A stretch of DNA of 64,000 nucleotides, taken from Cercospora beticola. Lineage: Eukaryota > Ascomycota > Dothideomycetes > Mycosphaerellales > Mycosphaerellaceae. This document shows, piece after piece, positions 34,873 to 45,600 of the stretch. Within the stretch, counting starts at the first letter, position 1. Every line of letters starts with the position of its first letter. The stretch spans positions 5,022,001 to 5,086,000 of the forward strand of contig NC_088939.1 of the NCBI RefSeq assembly GCF_033473495.1, given 5' to 3'. Position numbers and translations under genes: made by a program. The notes under the pieces are model-generated. The model was not told the DNA's origin, made no database searches, and worked only from the letters and a program-made list of their open reading frames with translations.

Positions 34873-35978
34873 GTTTTGGATACCACTTGGCTCTTGGTTG
34901 TCGAAGATGTTGAAGCTATTATCTGTTGGCTTGGACTGCGGTGTTGGAGACCAGAGCTTGAAGCTGGAAGATTGTTGAACGATTGCTTGGCATTGGCATT
35001 TGCTGTTGGAGCAAAAGAACAGATTGAATGATTGCACGATGGGTCGGATGCGGAGTCAAATTGGAGAGCGAAAGATGATACCCCAATAATGTTTCTTGCT
35101 TTGCTTGTATTGCTTGGATCTTAGTTTTAGGTCAGATTGAAGAGTATTCCTTAGCTGTTGATGGGTAGTCCTGGCAGTTTTGGCTTCTGCGCAATGGAAC
35201 TTGCACACTTTTGGCCCCTTCTTTCTGGTTTAGGGGACTCTCTGGGAGATGCTGCTTTGCCTCAACCTCGTGTCGAAAGTGGAGATCCAACAGCGAGCGT
35301 CTTGATTGCAGGCAGTCCCTTCCGACCTCACTTGGGAACGCTGAGAAGTTCGTTCGGGGCCCGTACAAAGCTGAAGGAGAGCTTGCTCACTGCTCTAGCA
35401 AACCTATCCATCTTCTCCATACCAAGGACCATCGAGGAGTTGAAACCTGGAATTACAATCGGAAGAAATTCTAGCCTGTGTGTCGAGGAACACGTGCAAC
35501 TTGCCCATCGCCAACCTGCCGTAGTCTCGCATACTCGGCATGCGAACTCATGCCAACCATCGGCAAACTCCATGGCATGCACCGCGGCCCACTCGACCTC
35601 ACGCTGCCCAGCTCACAAATCTGAAGTCCACTTAAACCTTTCCCGGAAAGCCATTCGACGATCTTTCCAGCTTTCGCGCGCTCGCACGCGAGCCAATGCT
35701 CGTAAAGTGCAATGCTGGACTTGGCGTATGCGGTGGCGTGGCCCTTGGCGACGACGTGAGAGATGGCAAACTTACCGCATTCGGAAGGTGAAGATTGTAC
35801 ACACGCTGGAGTTGCAGCGCTTGCGCTCGGTTTTGCGGCCTTGGATGTGTGAGTGGATGAAAGTGGAAGGTCTCGAGAAGAGGGAAGAGGTGGGTATAAG
35901 TATTTGAGAAATCTTGCTCATTTGTCCTCAAAGTACGGGATCGTTTGGTCTTATTTTGGTGATTTTGAGCTTGCCAAG
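34873..35978. other. Intergenic, 1.1 kb
   Basis: Holds the 3' end of the AT-hook gene and the promoter of the LVIVD-repeat gene. An open plus-strand frame (35158-35907) starts at TTG and shows no family. On the minus strand about 35760-35590 reads as protein-like (HVVAKGHATAYAKSSIALYEHW), but it has no ATG and no clear splice partners. Confidence 0.4.
35895..35900 (+). promoter_or_regulatory. TATA box of the LVIVD-repeat gene
   Basis: TATAAG lies 79-84 bp upstream of the ATG at 35979, the usual spacing for a short fungal leader. Confidence 0.55.
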
Positions 35979-37736
35979 ATGAAGTTCACGACTAGGACGA
36001 CGCTGTTGGCTACGGCCATCGCTGCTCCGGCACTTGCGGCGGAGTATGCTGCGGAGATGTATGCCTCAGGCGAGATTCACTCGCAGATCATGGAGACGAA
36101 GCATGTAAGTATTGCCTCAAGTCTCGCTCACAACCAACAATCTCTGACATGTTATTCAGGCCCAATGGGATGCCGATCAAGCCGCAGGCCGCCACGACCC
36201 AGGTGCTTTCACTTCGTGGAAGAACTGGCCAGGTCAACTTGGCTTGATCCTCCGTCGCGACCCAGTCCGTTGCGAAAATGGCCTCGCTGTCGTCGAGCCT
36301 CTCAATCCTCTTCAGACATTCCGTTGCCAGAACATGGACTTTTACGACTTCATGTCGCATCGAGACATGGGCTCTCTCGTCGGCGAGGGCTCGTCTTCAT
36401 GGGGCTGGAGAGCGAGGAACGGCAGAGAATTCGGTCTGATCGGGTAAGTCCAGCTGCTGAGAAGCAATTTCGAGTGTTCGAAGTTGGCTTCATATGTGTG
36501 CGACCTTCCACTGATTGTTGTCATAGACAGTTCGATGGAACTGCGTTCGTGGAGGTGAAGCGAAATGGCAAGCTGGAGTATATCGGACGTCTGCCCAGCC
36601 AGAACCCCGTTGTGGATCGTGGACAGCGATGGAGAGAGATTCGTGTCTTGGGCGATAGAGCCATCATCGGCAGTGAGGCTGTCAATCACAATGTTCAGGT
36701 TTGTCCTCCATATCCTCTATTGTAGCGTTAGTATACTGACCGATCGTTGCAGATCTTCGACCTGAACCAACTGCTCGATGTCGATCCTTCCAGCCCAAGG
36801 ACCTTCTCGACAACGGACGATGTCACCATCTTCTCAGACACACTTCCACGTGGCCGCACGCACAACGTCGTTGTGGACTGGGATACCAACACTGCGATGG
36901 CAGTTGGTGCTGCGCCACGAAACTTGACCTGCAACAGCGGTTTACAGTACTTCGACCCTGCGAACCCTGGTACTTCTCCGGGCTGCGCTGATCAAGACGG
37001 CTACGTGCACGATGCTCAATGCGTGATCGTAAGTTGAGCCTCTCTAAAAACTTCCAGTCATATCTAACATTGTACTTCATAGTACAACGGCCCTGACCGC
37101 CGCTTCCGTGGTCGCAACATCTGCATCGGCTACAACGAAGACACCGTCACAGTCTACGACTCGACTTCCCGAACTGGCAACCCAGGCGGAGCCTCCGAAG
37201 TCCTTTCCCGCCTATCTTACCCAGGCGCAACATACTGCCACCAAGGCTGGTGGACCGAGCGCAACTGGCATCAATTCGTTCTTCTCAACGACGAACTCGA
37301 TGAGCAGAACGGAGTCGGACCAGGTGCTTCCGGCCGCCCAGTCACCCACATCATCGACTTCTCTGATCTACGCAACCCCAAAGCTACTGGCACATTCTTC
37401 GCAACAGATCACAAGGCCATCGATCACAACTTGTACATTGTCGATGGACTCACATATCAGTCGAACTACGGATCAGGAATCTGGGTTCATGATACGAGGT
37501 CGATCTCGAGAGATCCTACTGGAAACAGTGTGACCACACATGCCTTCTTCGACATCTATCCTGAGGATGACGCTGTTGGTGGACGAGTTGCGTTTGTTGG
37601 AACTTGGAGTCATTTCTTGTTCCCATCTGGATTCGTGTTGGTTAACACGATCGAGAGGGGTGCGTTTGTTGTCAAGATTGCCCGCGGTAGGGGAAGTGGA
37701 CGTGGAAGGGGCCATGGTGGACCGAGTCGAGGTTAG
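35979..37736 (+). CDS. Secreted LVIVD-repeat protein (choice-of-anchor-B type)
   Basis: Five exons: 35979-36104, 36160-36443, 36527-36698, 36753-37028 and 37083-37736 (introns of 55, 83, 54 and 54 nt, all GT-AG and phase-consistent) give 503 residues. A signal peptide is clear (MKFTTRTTLLATAIAAPALA, cut before AEYAAEM). The body contains several propeller-like blades of the LVIVD type, for example NHNVQIFDLNQLLDV and RPVTHIIDFSDLRNPKATGTF, and single motifs such as FRGRNICIGYNEDTVTVYD. Related fungal proteins are annotated as regulatory P domain-containing or choice-of-anchor B proteins and are extracellular or wall-bound; their function is unknown. The C-terminus is a Gly/Arg-rich tail. A TATA box lies 84 bp before the start. 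Confidence 0.87.
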
Positions 37737-38417
37737 ATCTCTGTCATGTTTATGAACATCACGAAGGTTAATGAATGCTATGATATGACAAGGAAGAGTA
37801 CGAGATACAGCGCACGTGCATTGGCGAACCGATGAAGCACATCGATCAATCCCATGCATCACGGCGTGAATCAGTCAACGCTTCACCTGCAAGAGTTCCC
37901 GTTATCAAGTTTCTTACTGACGATCCATCGGCATTCGAACGTCCATGGACGTCGCGCTCCCAAGCTTTCTTAACACCTACCGTTCTAGCTGCTTCTCCAA
38001 ATTGCTAGATTGGCAACCAGCTCAGACCAGCTCTTGAGAAGGTGTTTGACAGACCCTGGAGCTTGTCTTCATATCCGGGCTGCATACATCACATGTCATC
38101 CTTCACGTAAGCATGGTATTCGATAGATGTGGCTGTGTGACGCCCTGACCAGAATCCGAAAATTGGTAACGTACCAAGACGCTTAGGGGATGTTTTAGCA
38201 CAATCTGCCAAGATGGCCGGATACGAATCCCTGAAACATCTGCCCGGGCAGCCCGACCAGATAGACTGCACCTTTACCATTGTTGGGATGTCGCGAGGAA
38301 AAGTGAAAGAGAATGGGCTCTGATTTTGTATTCTTGTCAAGTGTGTCATGCTATGCGGCATAGAAATATGTGCTTGGTCAATACTCAATGAAGTGGAGTG
38401 GCTATCTCCCTCGACTG
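37737..38417. other. Intergenic, 681 bp
   Basis: Convergent 3' ends meet here. A 110-codon ATG-started frame on the minus strand (38421-38089) overlaps the stop of the glycosyltransferase by 4 nt; I recognise no family and do not call it. Nothing else seen. Confidence 0.4.
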
Positions 38418-39641
38418 TCATAATACCAGCCCATCCCAGAGCTCTCTCCTCGAATCTTGCCCAACATCTTTTGTCTTTCCCTTGCTGTTAGTCAACTTCG
38501 GTCTCCGTCCGTCATCGACAATTTTGTCTGTCTCCTCCTTCTTCCCACCATCATTTCCCTCCTTCTGCTTGCCTCCCCCTCCATTCTGCAACCACTCCTC
38601 CTCAACCCCCCTCCAAAACTCTTCAACTTGTTTCCCTAAATTCGTCTCTCCCACTTCTACCTCAAACTCCTCCTTACTCCTCTCCAGCGCTCCCAGCCAC
38701 TTCCCAATCTCCTTCTCCTTATCACCCACTCCCGCAAAATGCACTAACAACTGTCCCCTTCTATACCCAAACCCATCCTCCTCCCCTTTCTCCTTCTTTC
38801 CCTCATCCGGCTCATAAGAATTAAACCACATTGGCGGAACCTCCACAACACCCTTTTCAAATTTCTTCATTCTCATCACATTCTCCATAGCGCTTTGTTC
38901 CGTAAACCTCAACTCCGCATCTGGCTTGAACGTCCGAAATGCGAGGACTGCGGAGAGGAATTCCACGCTCCATTGACTAACTCGTAGAAAGAATACTCCG
39001 TTGTTGAGACCGTTCCAGTCGCGAGTGTAGAGCATCTGGATTTCGTGGGCGAAACCTTTTGGTTCTTGGTCGTCTGGTGGGAGGAATGTCTCGAGGGGTA
39101 TGCGGTTGTTCATTATTATTGTGTCGGCGTCGAACCAGACGAGCCATGAGAGGCGGGTTGAACGGTCTGGTTTGGCGAGTTCGTGGAGGAGGATTTCGAG
39201 GAGGTAGGACTCTTTGGTCCAAAGGCCGGGGAGGATAGGTTGACTGAGGAGGTGGGTTGGGTAGGAGTGGAGGTTGTTGTAGTTGAGGTGGGTTTGGAGG
39301 GCGAGGTTGTATGCTTTGAGAGAGGGACCATGGGCAACTGTGACGGTCCCTATTCGTGGTTGCGTGCTGGCAGAGCCGGGAAGGTGTTGAAGGAGCGATG
39401 TCCATGGCTTGTGGTAGGTGAGGCTTGTGGTGGAAGGAGTGTAGTGTCTCAGCTTGTCGATGGAGATGTTATGCAGGCCGTTGTAAGTCTTGATTAATTG
39501 AAGGAAAACGAGAAAACATGTGGTGAGCAGGACAAAAAGAAAGAACACCCGGCTGAAGCGGGACATCATCGTGGTTGATGATGTCCGCCGGTGTTGTAAA
39601 GATGCCACTGGAGCTGGAAGGTGCTTGTACGCCGCATGCAT
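38418..39641 (-). CDS. Glycosyltransferase family 34 (GMA12/MNN10 galactosyl/mannosyltransferase)
   Basis: Single exon of 407 residues. It is a type II membrane protein: a short cytosolic N-terminus, a hydrophobic anchor (about residues 30-50, RVFFLFVLLTTCFLVFLQLI), then a lumenal domain. The DxD motif is in WLVWFDADTIIMNN (Asp171, Asp173), followed by NNGVFFLRVSQWSVEFL and LLVHFAGVGDKEKEI, all typical of GT34. Such enzymes extend mannan or add galactose to glycoproteins in the Golgi. The last 60 residues are Lys/Glu/Gly-rich and disordered. Start choice: ATG at 39641 is used, but a TATA box only 40 bp upstream suggests the Met25/Met26 start (around 39569-39566) may be the real one; both keep the anchor. 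Confidence 0.86.
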   Translation of the reverse strand: MHAAYKHLPAPVASLQHRRTSSTTMMSRFSRVFFLFVLLTTCFLVFLQLIKTYNGLHNISIDKLRHYTPSTTSLTYHKPWTSLLQHLPGSASTQPRIGTVTVAHGPSLKAYNLALQTHLNYNNLHSYPTHLLSQPILPGLWTKESYLLEILLHELAKPDRSTRLSWLVWFDADTIIMNNRIPLETFLPPDDQEPKGFAHEIQMLYTRDWNGLNNGVFFLRVSQWSVEFLSAVLAFRTFKPDAELRFTEQSAMENVMRMKKFEKGVVEVPPMWFNSYEPDEGKKEKGEEDGFGYRRGQLLVHFAGVGDKEKEIGKWLGALERSKEEFEVEVGETNLGKQVEEFWRGVEEEWLQNGGGGKQKEGNDGGKKEETDKIVDDGRRPKLTNSKGKTKDVGQDSRRELWDGLVL

Positions 39642-40395
39642 CGTCGCTGTGCTTCGATACTCCGCACGTGCAGAAGCATCTTATATACAAACAGAGAGAA
39701 CTTGCTGTATTTGATCCGGTGGTGGTGTTTCAAGCTAGTGAAGTATGGAGGACGACTAACTGGGTTCCATACCAAGGCGGCTTGGCGGCCAAGAACTGTC
39801 GCGTCCGATGGTGCTGCGTCAGCATTGTGTTGACGCAATGCTATGGCTCCTGATGCGGCTGCTCGAGCAGAATGCTTGGATGTCTAGGGTTCCATTGTTC
39901 GTTGACTACCACATTTGGGGTGGAGCGTTGGGTTGTTCATTTCTCCGGTGATAGGCCGAACCCAAAACGGACGTGGGAGGTATGGGTCGTGAAGACGATA
40001 GAGCTGGGAACCTGCACGCAAGATCCGAAGTGGTGAGGAGTCGAGCATTGACTTGGATGGAGGACGAATCCCGATCGATATGCTTCGCTAGTAATGCAAA
40101 GCCTTCCAACATCACACGGAACGTCAGAAAACGTCGATCTGCTTCAGCCCTCTATGGCAACAACGTATACAGTGATACCTTGGCTCTCCGATTGGTCATG
40201 GCACAAGCGCAACAAGCCAAAATCGGACAGGCTACTCACCAGCAGCCGACTCGTTGTCTGGAACTTTATAGCTGATGACGATCTCGTCAAGCGGCCGGCT
40301 GCTGCGGGCGAGATTCTGTAGCTCCTCCATTTCGGCCAAGATAGTGCGGTACGCGGCGTCGACCTCAGCATACGGGTACATCGCGTGGCACTATA
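39642..40395. other. Intergenic, 754 bp, with TATA box and a small ORF
   Basis: TATATAA on the minus strand at 39687-39681 is the likely TATA box of the glycosyltransferase gene. An ATG-started minus-strand frame (40381 to about 40236) encodes MYPYAEVDAAYRTILAEMEE and about 28 more residues and ends at a strong GTGAGT donor. It could be the first exon of an unrecognised gene; I could not find the next exon with confidence. Confidence 0.4.
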
Positions 40396-41642
40396 TCAGA
40401 AAGCAGCACCATCCACGCGTACTCGTATCATCTTGGACGCTGGAAAGAGGTTAGGCGACATGACCAGGACGTCATGACCCTGTACCGTTCCGTCGCCTTC
40501 TAGAAACGTTGCTGAGACAGTCCGCTTCGATTCAGGGAGAGTCAGACGTGCGCTGGAATATTTGGACTTGCTTGTTCCCGGTGCTCCGGTTTCGACATCC
40601 TCTTTGGTGCTCAGCTCGATGCTATATCGGCCTCCGAAACGAGCCTGACTGAACGATACGTAGAACTTCTCTGCCGTCGAATCTGTGAATTGCAGCTGCA
40701 AACTGCCTCGTGGCATCAAGTCTCGCCGTGAATTGAGGTTTCCGAGAACGAAGAAACGCCGACGACGATTATCCCAACAGTGACGGGGGCGGGCGGCTAG
40801 GACGTCGAACTGGCCGTCATCATCGAGGCACAGAGTGGAGGACGGGCTTTGCTTCAGTATGGTTGCGTTTATCATCGATACGTCATCTTTCCAGCTGCCG
40901 TCGCCCTTGCGCCATTCGTTGACGGGTTGGTGGAGGGGCGAAATCTGGTCACGGACGACCTGGCGCGACTGCCTTCCCCGTAGAGTAAAGGCATGTTCTG
41001 ATCCAATATGCCAAGTAATGAATATGCTTGATCCTCTTCTCGAGTCGTTGATCTCCTTGCTGCCCACGATAGGCGTTTTGCTACTGGCAAAGCATGCAAC
41101 ATACTACGGTCGTGCAGTAGCGAAGTCTCAATGCCCGTCAAGTCAGCAAGAGCGAGCTGTAGAGTGGGAACGGAGGTATTGCCGAGCTCTCGCCAAAGCT
41201 TGTCATAGAAAACGGTCTTGTTGGGTGCAATGAGTTCTTGTAGAGTCCACCCGCGTGTCAGCCATCGACTGTGTCGCAGGAAGGCCTGATACTGCGTGGC
41301 TTTAGGGGGCGGCTGTGCGGAGCCAGACGAGTAGGCAAAGTTGGCCTTTTCGAGATCCACATCGGCTAGATAGGCATAGCAGACTGCGGAATGCGAAACA
41401 TATTGGCTTACGGCTTCACTGACTGTAAGGGAGGCGTCGATATTGTGTTGCGAAGATACGAGCTCGTACATGCTGCAGAGCTGAAGCAATGCTTCATCAG
41501 AATGGTGAACCTGCTCGGGACACAGTGCTCTGTGGTGACTGCGCTGCTGAGACAATAGTCGAAACGGTATCGGAATCGGCAAAGCACGATGACGTTGGAG
41601 CGTTGGACAGCGCGCTCGAGCTTCAATGCTGGACTTGCGCAA
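40396..41642 (-). pseudogene. Decayed HET-domain gene (5'-truncated)
   Basis: The reading frame from 41642 contains the second half of a HET domain: AVCYAYLADVDL, SRWLTRGWTLQELIAPN, AKRLSWAARRSTTREEDQAYSLLGILDQNMPLLYGEG. The expected N-terminal motifs (a start like MRLLxTxTL, xxxILSHRW, WVWIDTCCID) are absent in all three minus-strand frames up to the next gene; only a blurred NIDASLTVSEAVSQ remains. After YGEG the frame runs into a stop, while the neighbouring frame (to 40396) continues with a plausible tail. That shift could be a frameshift, or a 65-nt intron with a poor donor (GTCGTC...GGCAG) that keeps phase. I call it a pseudogene because the start is lost. It is a relative of the intact HET gene at 25396-26631. 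Confidence 0.6.
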
Positions 41643-41774
41643 CTCTGCGACAACGCGTCCACTCCCTCTTCACCATCACCGAATAGAATGCTCCCGAGAC
41701 GATAAAGAAGACGTGAACGAGGTCGAATTAGTTAGCCTCTGACCGATCCCTGCACGCCATCCTTGCAAAGCGTC

Positions 41775-43767
41775 ATGTCGATTGCAGCTCCGCGAGGCCC
41801 AGGCGGTCCTCCCAAACGAACGCCAACCGTTCTTGTACGCCCACAAACTGCAGCAAAGTCTGCACACGGGAAAATGTCCCTCCCACTAACCGGTCGCAAG
41901 GTGACGGATGCGCGCGAACGAGCCGAAAACCGACCAGCACCACGACCGCAAGCCCAGCGCACTGGCACACGCATCATCTCCGTCGACAATGTGCTGCAGT
42001 ATGCTTCGGAAATCCCATCTGCCCAACGACGATTACCGCCCGGCCAGCGACCGCTGAATCACACGAGAACTCCGTCGGGACGACATCCACTCGACCCGAA
42101 GCTGAGTGGGAAGGGCATCCCACTGAGCGGTGCCCATATTCCCGCACGAAGCAGCAAGACGAGCGAGAAGCTCGTGCTGCTGCCCGAAACAAACGAAGAG
42201 GACGCTCCGGAAGGAGATAGCTTCAGTGATGAGGATGACAGCGCGCCGCCACGAGACGAGGAGCTCAGAAGGCGACGACAAGGACAGCGACGAGGCAAGA
42301 GCGAGGCAGAACGGCTACCCAAGTCGCAGCGCATAGCGGATCCTCAGCTCGCGCGTGTCACAGCATATTGTATGGCTCAGAGCTTTAAGCTGAGGAGCAC
42401 TGCTACCTTCATTCGCGATCAGCATGGCGCCAAGACCAAGCTGTACGATGACTGCTTGTACTGCGTCTACCAGCTGCCGTTGCTGGGTGGGAGTGACGGC
42501 TACAGGGTCAGGAGTAGTCCTTACGTCAAACATCCTGGTGGGAGAAGTGTCCTAGATGAGCAGATTGAAGCCAACGAGAGGAGGCAGTATCGCGAAGGAT
42601 GGGGCGAGGAAAGTGAAGAGTACTCTGTGCGAGGTCACCATTCAGAATACCAGGCCAGTCCGCCACCCGAGATGGATCCCATGTCGCAGAATCACCACCG
42701 TGAAGAGGACGGCGGCTGGGACCAGGAACGCGAGGCAGGCAGGCGAGAGTCTAGCGACTCCAACTCTGGCTTCAGCTTCCCATCACCCCACTCTGGCATC
42801 AACCCGAATGCGCATACTGTGGCCGAGCTCTTCATCTTCAGCTACGGCGTAGCAGTGTTGTGGAACTTCACGCAGAACCAAGAGCGAGACCTGCTCGCTG
42901 ACTTGACATTCTCGACGGTGGCGGCCATGCCATCTGCAGCACGAAACAACCTGCCTCAGACTCTCTCTGCGAAGACCGCTGCACTTGCGCCTCCATCAGC
43001 TTTGCCACTCATGACCCGGCCCTTGGACGAGAGCGACTTCGAGACGGAGGAATTCCACTTCCAATACGATCGCGAGGCCGACAAACCACGAATATATAAC
43101 GACATGATCACTCTCCGGACAAGCGATCACATGATCAAGCTCGCCATGTCTCATGGGATAGCTCAATCGACCAAGCTCTCCTTCTTCGAAGAACGAATGC
43201 AACGAACGATGGAGTCGGCGCAATATGTGCCCCGCCGACTAGCACTCGAGGGCCGACTAGGCATGGATCGCAAAGAAATCGTCAGCCTCGTTGGCAAGCT
43301 CTTCGAAGGAAGAGTCGATGTCAACCTTTGTAAGTCATATCGCCCTTACCGTCATTCTGTCGTTTTTGACTAATAATCCATTCCCAGCTTCCAACATGCT
43401 CGACACTCCCAACTTCTTCTGGGACGCCGAACCTACATTACACCCTCTCTACGCTGCCGTCCGCGAATACCTCGAAATAAAACCTCGCATCCAAGTCCTC
43501 AACGAGCGATGTCGGGTCTTCCTCGATCTGGCCGAGATCCTGTCGGATTCGATTGCCGACGTGAAGATGACGAGGATCACCTGGATCATTATTGTGCTCA
43601 TCATTTTGTCTATCTTGGTCACGTGCACAGAGGTTGTGCTAAGATTTGCGATCTTAGCGAAGAGTGGGACGGAGAAAGGTGGTGCGGAAGGCGGAGCTGA
43701 AGTGGTGAGAGTTATGAAAGGAGTTGGGATCTTGGGAGGAGTGAGGAGACTAAGCGGGATAGTTTGA
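41775..43767 (+). CDS. RMD1/RMD8-type DUF155 membrane protein
   Basis: Exons 41775-43329 and 43388-43767 (58-nt GTAAGT...CAG intron, phase 1) give 644 residues. The first 190 residues are basic and disordered. The DUF155 domain starts at RVTAYCMAQSFKLRSTATFIRDQHG, continues through AELFIFSYGVAVLWNFTQNQERDLL and EEFHFQYDREADKPRIYNDMITLRTSDHMIKLAMSHGIAQS, and ends after the splice (SSNMLDTPNFFWDAEPTLHPLY...). A C-terminal membrane segment (WIIIVLIILSILVTCTEVVLRFAIL, about 590-615) anchors it. Yeast relatives (Rmd8, Sif3) are needed for meiotic division and are membrane or vacuole associated; others act in mitochondrial gene expression. The role here is inferred only. The ATG at 41775 follows a TTG-led frame. 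Confidence 0.87.
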
Positions 43768-44631
43768 TTGAAGAGTGGATGGGTTATAGTATGAATGGGT
43801 CAATTAAGTGGAGCTGGTTCCGTGCTGAATGAGGGTAATGCAAAAGAGAGCCGCGCACACTGAAATCTCAGGCCGCTGTTTGAGCCAGCCCTTTATTCGC
43901 CAACCAGGGACTAGCTTTTCGACACGATCCTCCTCCGACCTGCTGTTCTGGTCTACTTGGGCTAAATCGCCGTTGCGTCATCGCGATCACCGACTGGTAA
44001 GATTCAGCTGTCGGAAGCTGACCGACTACAAGGCGCAAATTCTATCGTGGACCTCCAATTCGCTCACCCTACTGGTCTTCCGAATTCACGGCGTTACCCA
44101 TCTGGCGCTCTCGGCTTTCTGAGCCTATGCTTTCTGGGCGCGTACAACCAAGTCTTCCACAAAAGTATGCAGAGTTGCGGCGTCCCTAGGACTGGATTTA
44201 CGCTCTTTGGTCGTGGCTCATCGATTCTAGGTGTGCCGGCCCGAATATTCTGGAGTTCACGTGCGGGAAGCTTGGACCAATCCACTGGGATCCAAAGGTG
44301 AAGTGATGGTTTCGACCACGGGTTTCTGATTTTCTGACAGCGGCCATGCCACCCACCATGGGTTCGACATGAAATTGCTTGCAGTGGAAATGAAGTCGAC
44401 AAGTGGCCAGTAGGTATTTCGCCTGACGATTGCAAGGGCGATGATTGGGGACGGCACACGGCAGACGGCAGCGGATGGGGAGGGATACCTTCTGTCGCTG
44501 TCGCTCTTCTTTTGCTGCACATTTCTTGTACCTCTGATCCTGGTTCTGTACTCTCACCTTTTCAGCGCAGCCCATATACTCTCTTTTCGTCGTTCCTTTC
44601 AGACGCCCGCTCCTAATTCATAAAGCCCACC
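43768..44631. other. Intergenic, 864 bp
   Basis: Contains the 3' UTR of the RMD1-like gene and the promoter of the next. A pyrimidine-rich leader precedes the ATG at 44632. No other feature seen. Confidence 0.5.
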
Positions 44632-45474
44632 ATGGCACCTTGGACACCTACGGAGAACTTTAGCTGGGCTGATGACGTGGAGGAGTCGATTCCACTTCCA
44701 CAGTGGAATGCTGGTGACTCTGCTAGAAACAAAGAGACTGAGCGGCCAAAGGAGAAGTCGACAAAGTTGAGCTGGGGTGAGGCATTTCTGAAGGCGGCTG
44801 GTGTCTCTGCTGAAAAGATCGACTCCAAGGCATCAGAGCTGGATCCGACAGAGCCGACCGCCATGGAAGAAGATCAGAGCGATGACAGGACTTGTCTCGA
44901 GGAGCTTCCTTCACCTGGAGACCACGTGGAACACGGGCCCGTTGCTTCTGCTTCTTCGTTTGAAGCAGATCTCAGTGCCAACGGGGAGGCAAACGCCTCG
45001 GAATTCACCTCGACAGATCGCCAGACCAATGAAGAAGTGGTGACTCCTCCCATGGGAGCTCCGGGTGATGATGAGGAGCTCTCATCTTCTTCTTCTGCTC
45101 TCTCGCAGATCTGCGAGGACGCTTGGGGCGAAGATATCGAAAATTTTGATACATCGTACGAACAGAGTCATGAGAAAGAGTTTATTGCATCTCTGACGAA
45201 AAGACTTCTCCATGCTCCCCGAGGGAAAGATGCCGCGGAAAGGGCGCCAGGAGAAAATCAGAGCGATTGCAAAGATAGAGAACATAACACACGACTTTCT
45301 GGATCAGAACTGCGACTTCAAGCCAACGAGGGTCAGCACGCAAATGCTGTTCAGCTTGTTGATGAAACAGAGAAAAGGAACCCAAGATGGAAAGTGTGCG
45401 TTGTTCTCTTCCTTTTTGGCTTATGCTACTGCTGTCTCTGCACGAGGCTTGGAACGCTGTGCCATCCTGCTTGA
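44632..45474 (+). CDS. Hypothetical tail-anchored acidic protein
   Basis: Single exon of 280 residues with an excellent start context (CACCATGG) and a pyrimidine-rich leader. The protein is acidic and disordered (Asp/Glu/Ser-rich), opening MAPWTPTENFSWADDVEES with a WADD motif near the N-terminus, and ends with one hydrophobic segment (VCVVLFLFGLCYCCLCTRLG, about residues 253-272). That is the pattern of a tail-anchored membrane protein with a cytosolic body; the Cys-rich tail could be acylated. I recognise no family. It lies just upstream of another small membrane protein on the opposite strand. Confidence 0.65.
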   Translation: MAPWTPTENFSWADDVEESIPLPQWNAGDSARNKETERPKEKSTKLSWGEAFLKAAGVSAEKIDSKASELDPTEPTAMEEDQSDDRTCLEELPSPGDHVEHGPVASASSFEADLSANGEANASEFTSTDRQTNEEVVTPPMGAPGDDEELSSSSSALSQICEDAWGEDIENFDTSYEQSHEKEFIASLTKRLLHAPRGKDAAERAPGENQSDCKDREHNTRLSGSELRLQANEGQHANAVQLVDETEKRNPRWKVCVVLFLFGLCYCCLCTRLGTLCHPA

Positions 45475-45600
45475 AGACCCTCAAGACTTTTCTCGACAGT
45501 CTGGCCTGGAAGCAATGAAAGTGTGCCCGACTCGCTTCCTTTCCCACTACAAGTCACCACGTTCGGACGTGTCCGGGCTGCTCGAATGTACTGTAAAATA

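Noticed and set aside
35158..35907. Plus-strand frame of 249 codons between the AT-hook and LVIVD genes
   Set aside because: It starts at TTG with a later ATG, has no family and no splice signals; its end overlaps the LVIVD promoter.
38089..38421. 110-codon frame overlapping the glycosyltransferase stop by 4 nt
   Set aside because: Looks moderately protein-like but matches nothing and would be translated from the 3' UTR of its neighbour.
40918..40982. A firm claim of frameshift in the HET remnant
   Set aside because: A phase-keeping 65-nt GT-AG segment could explain the same change, so only the missing 5' half is used as evidence of decay.
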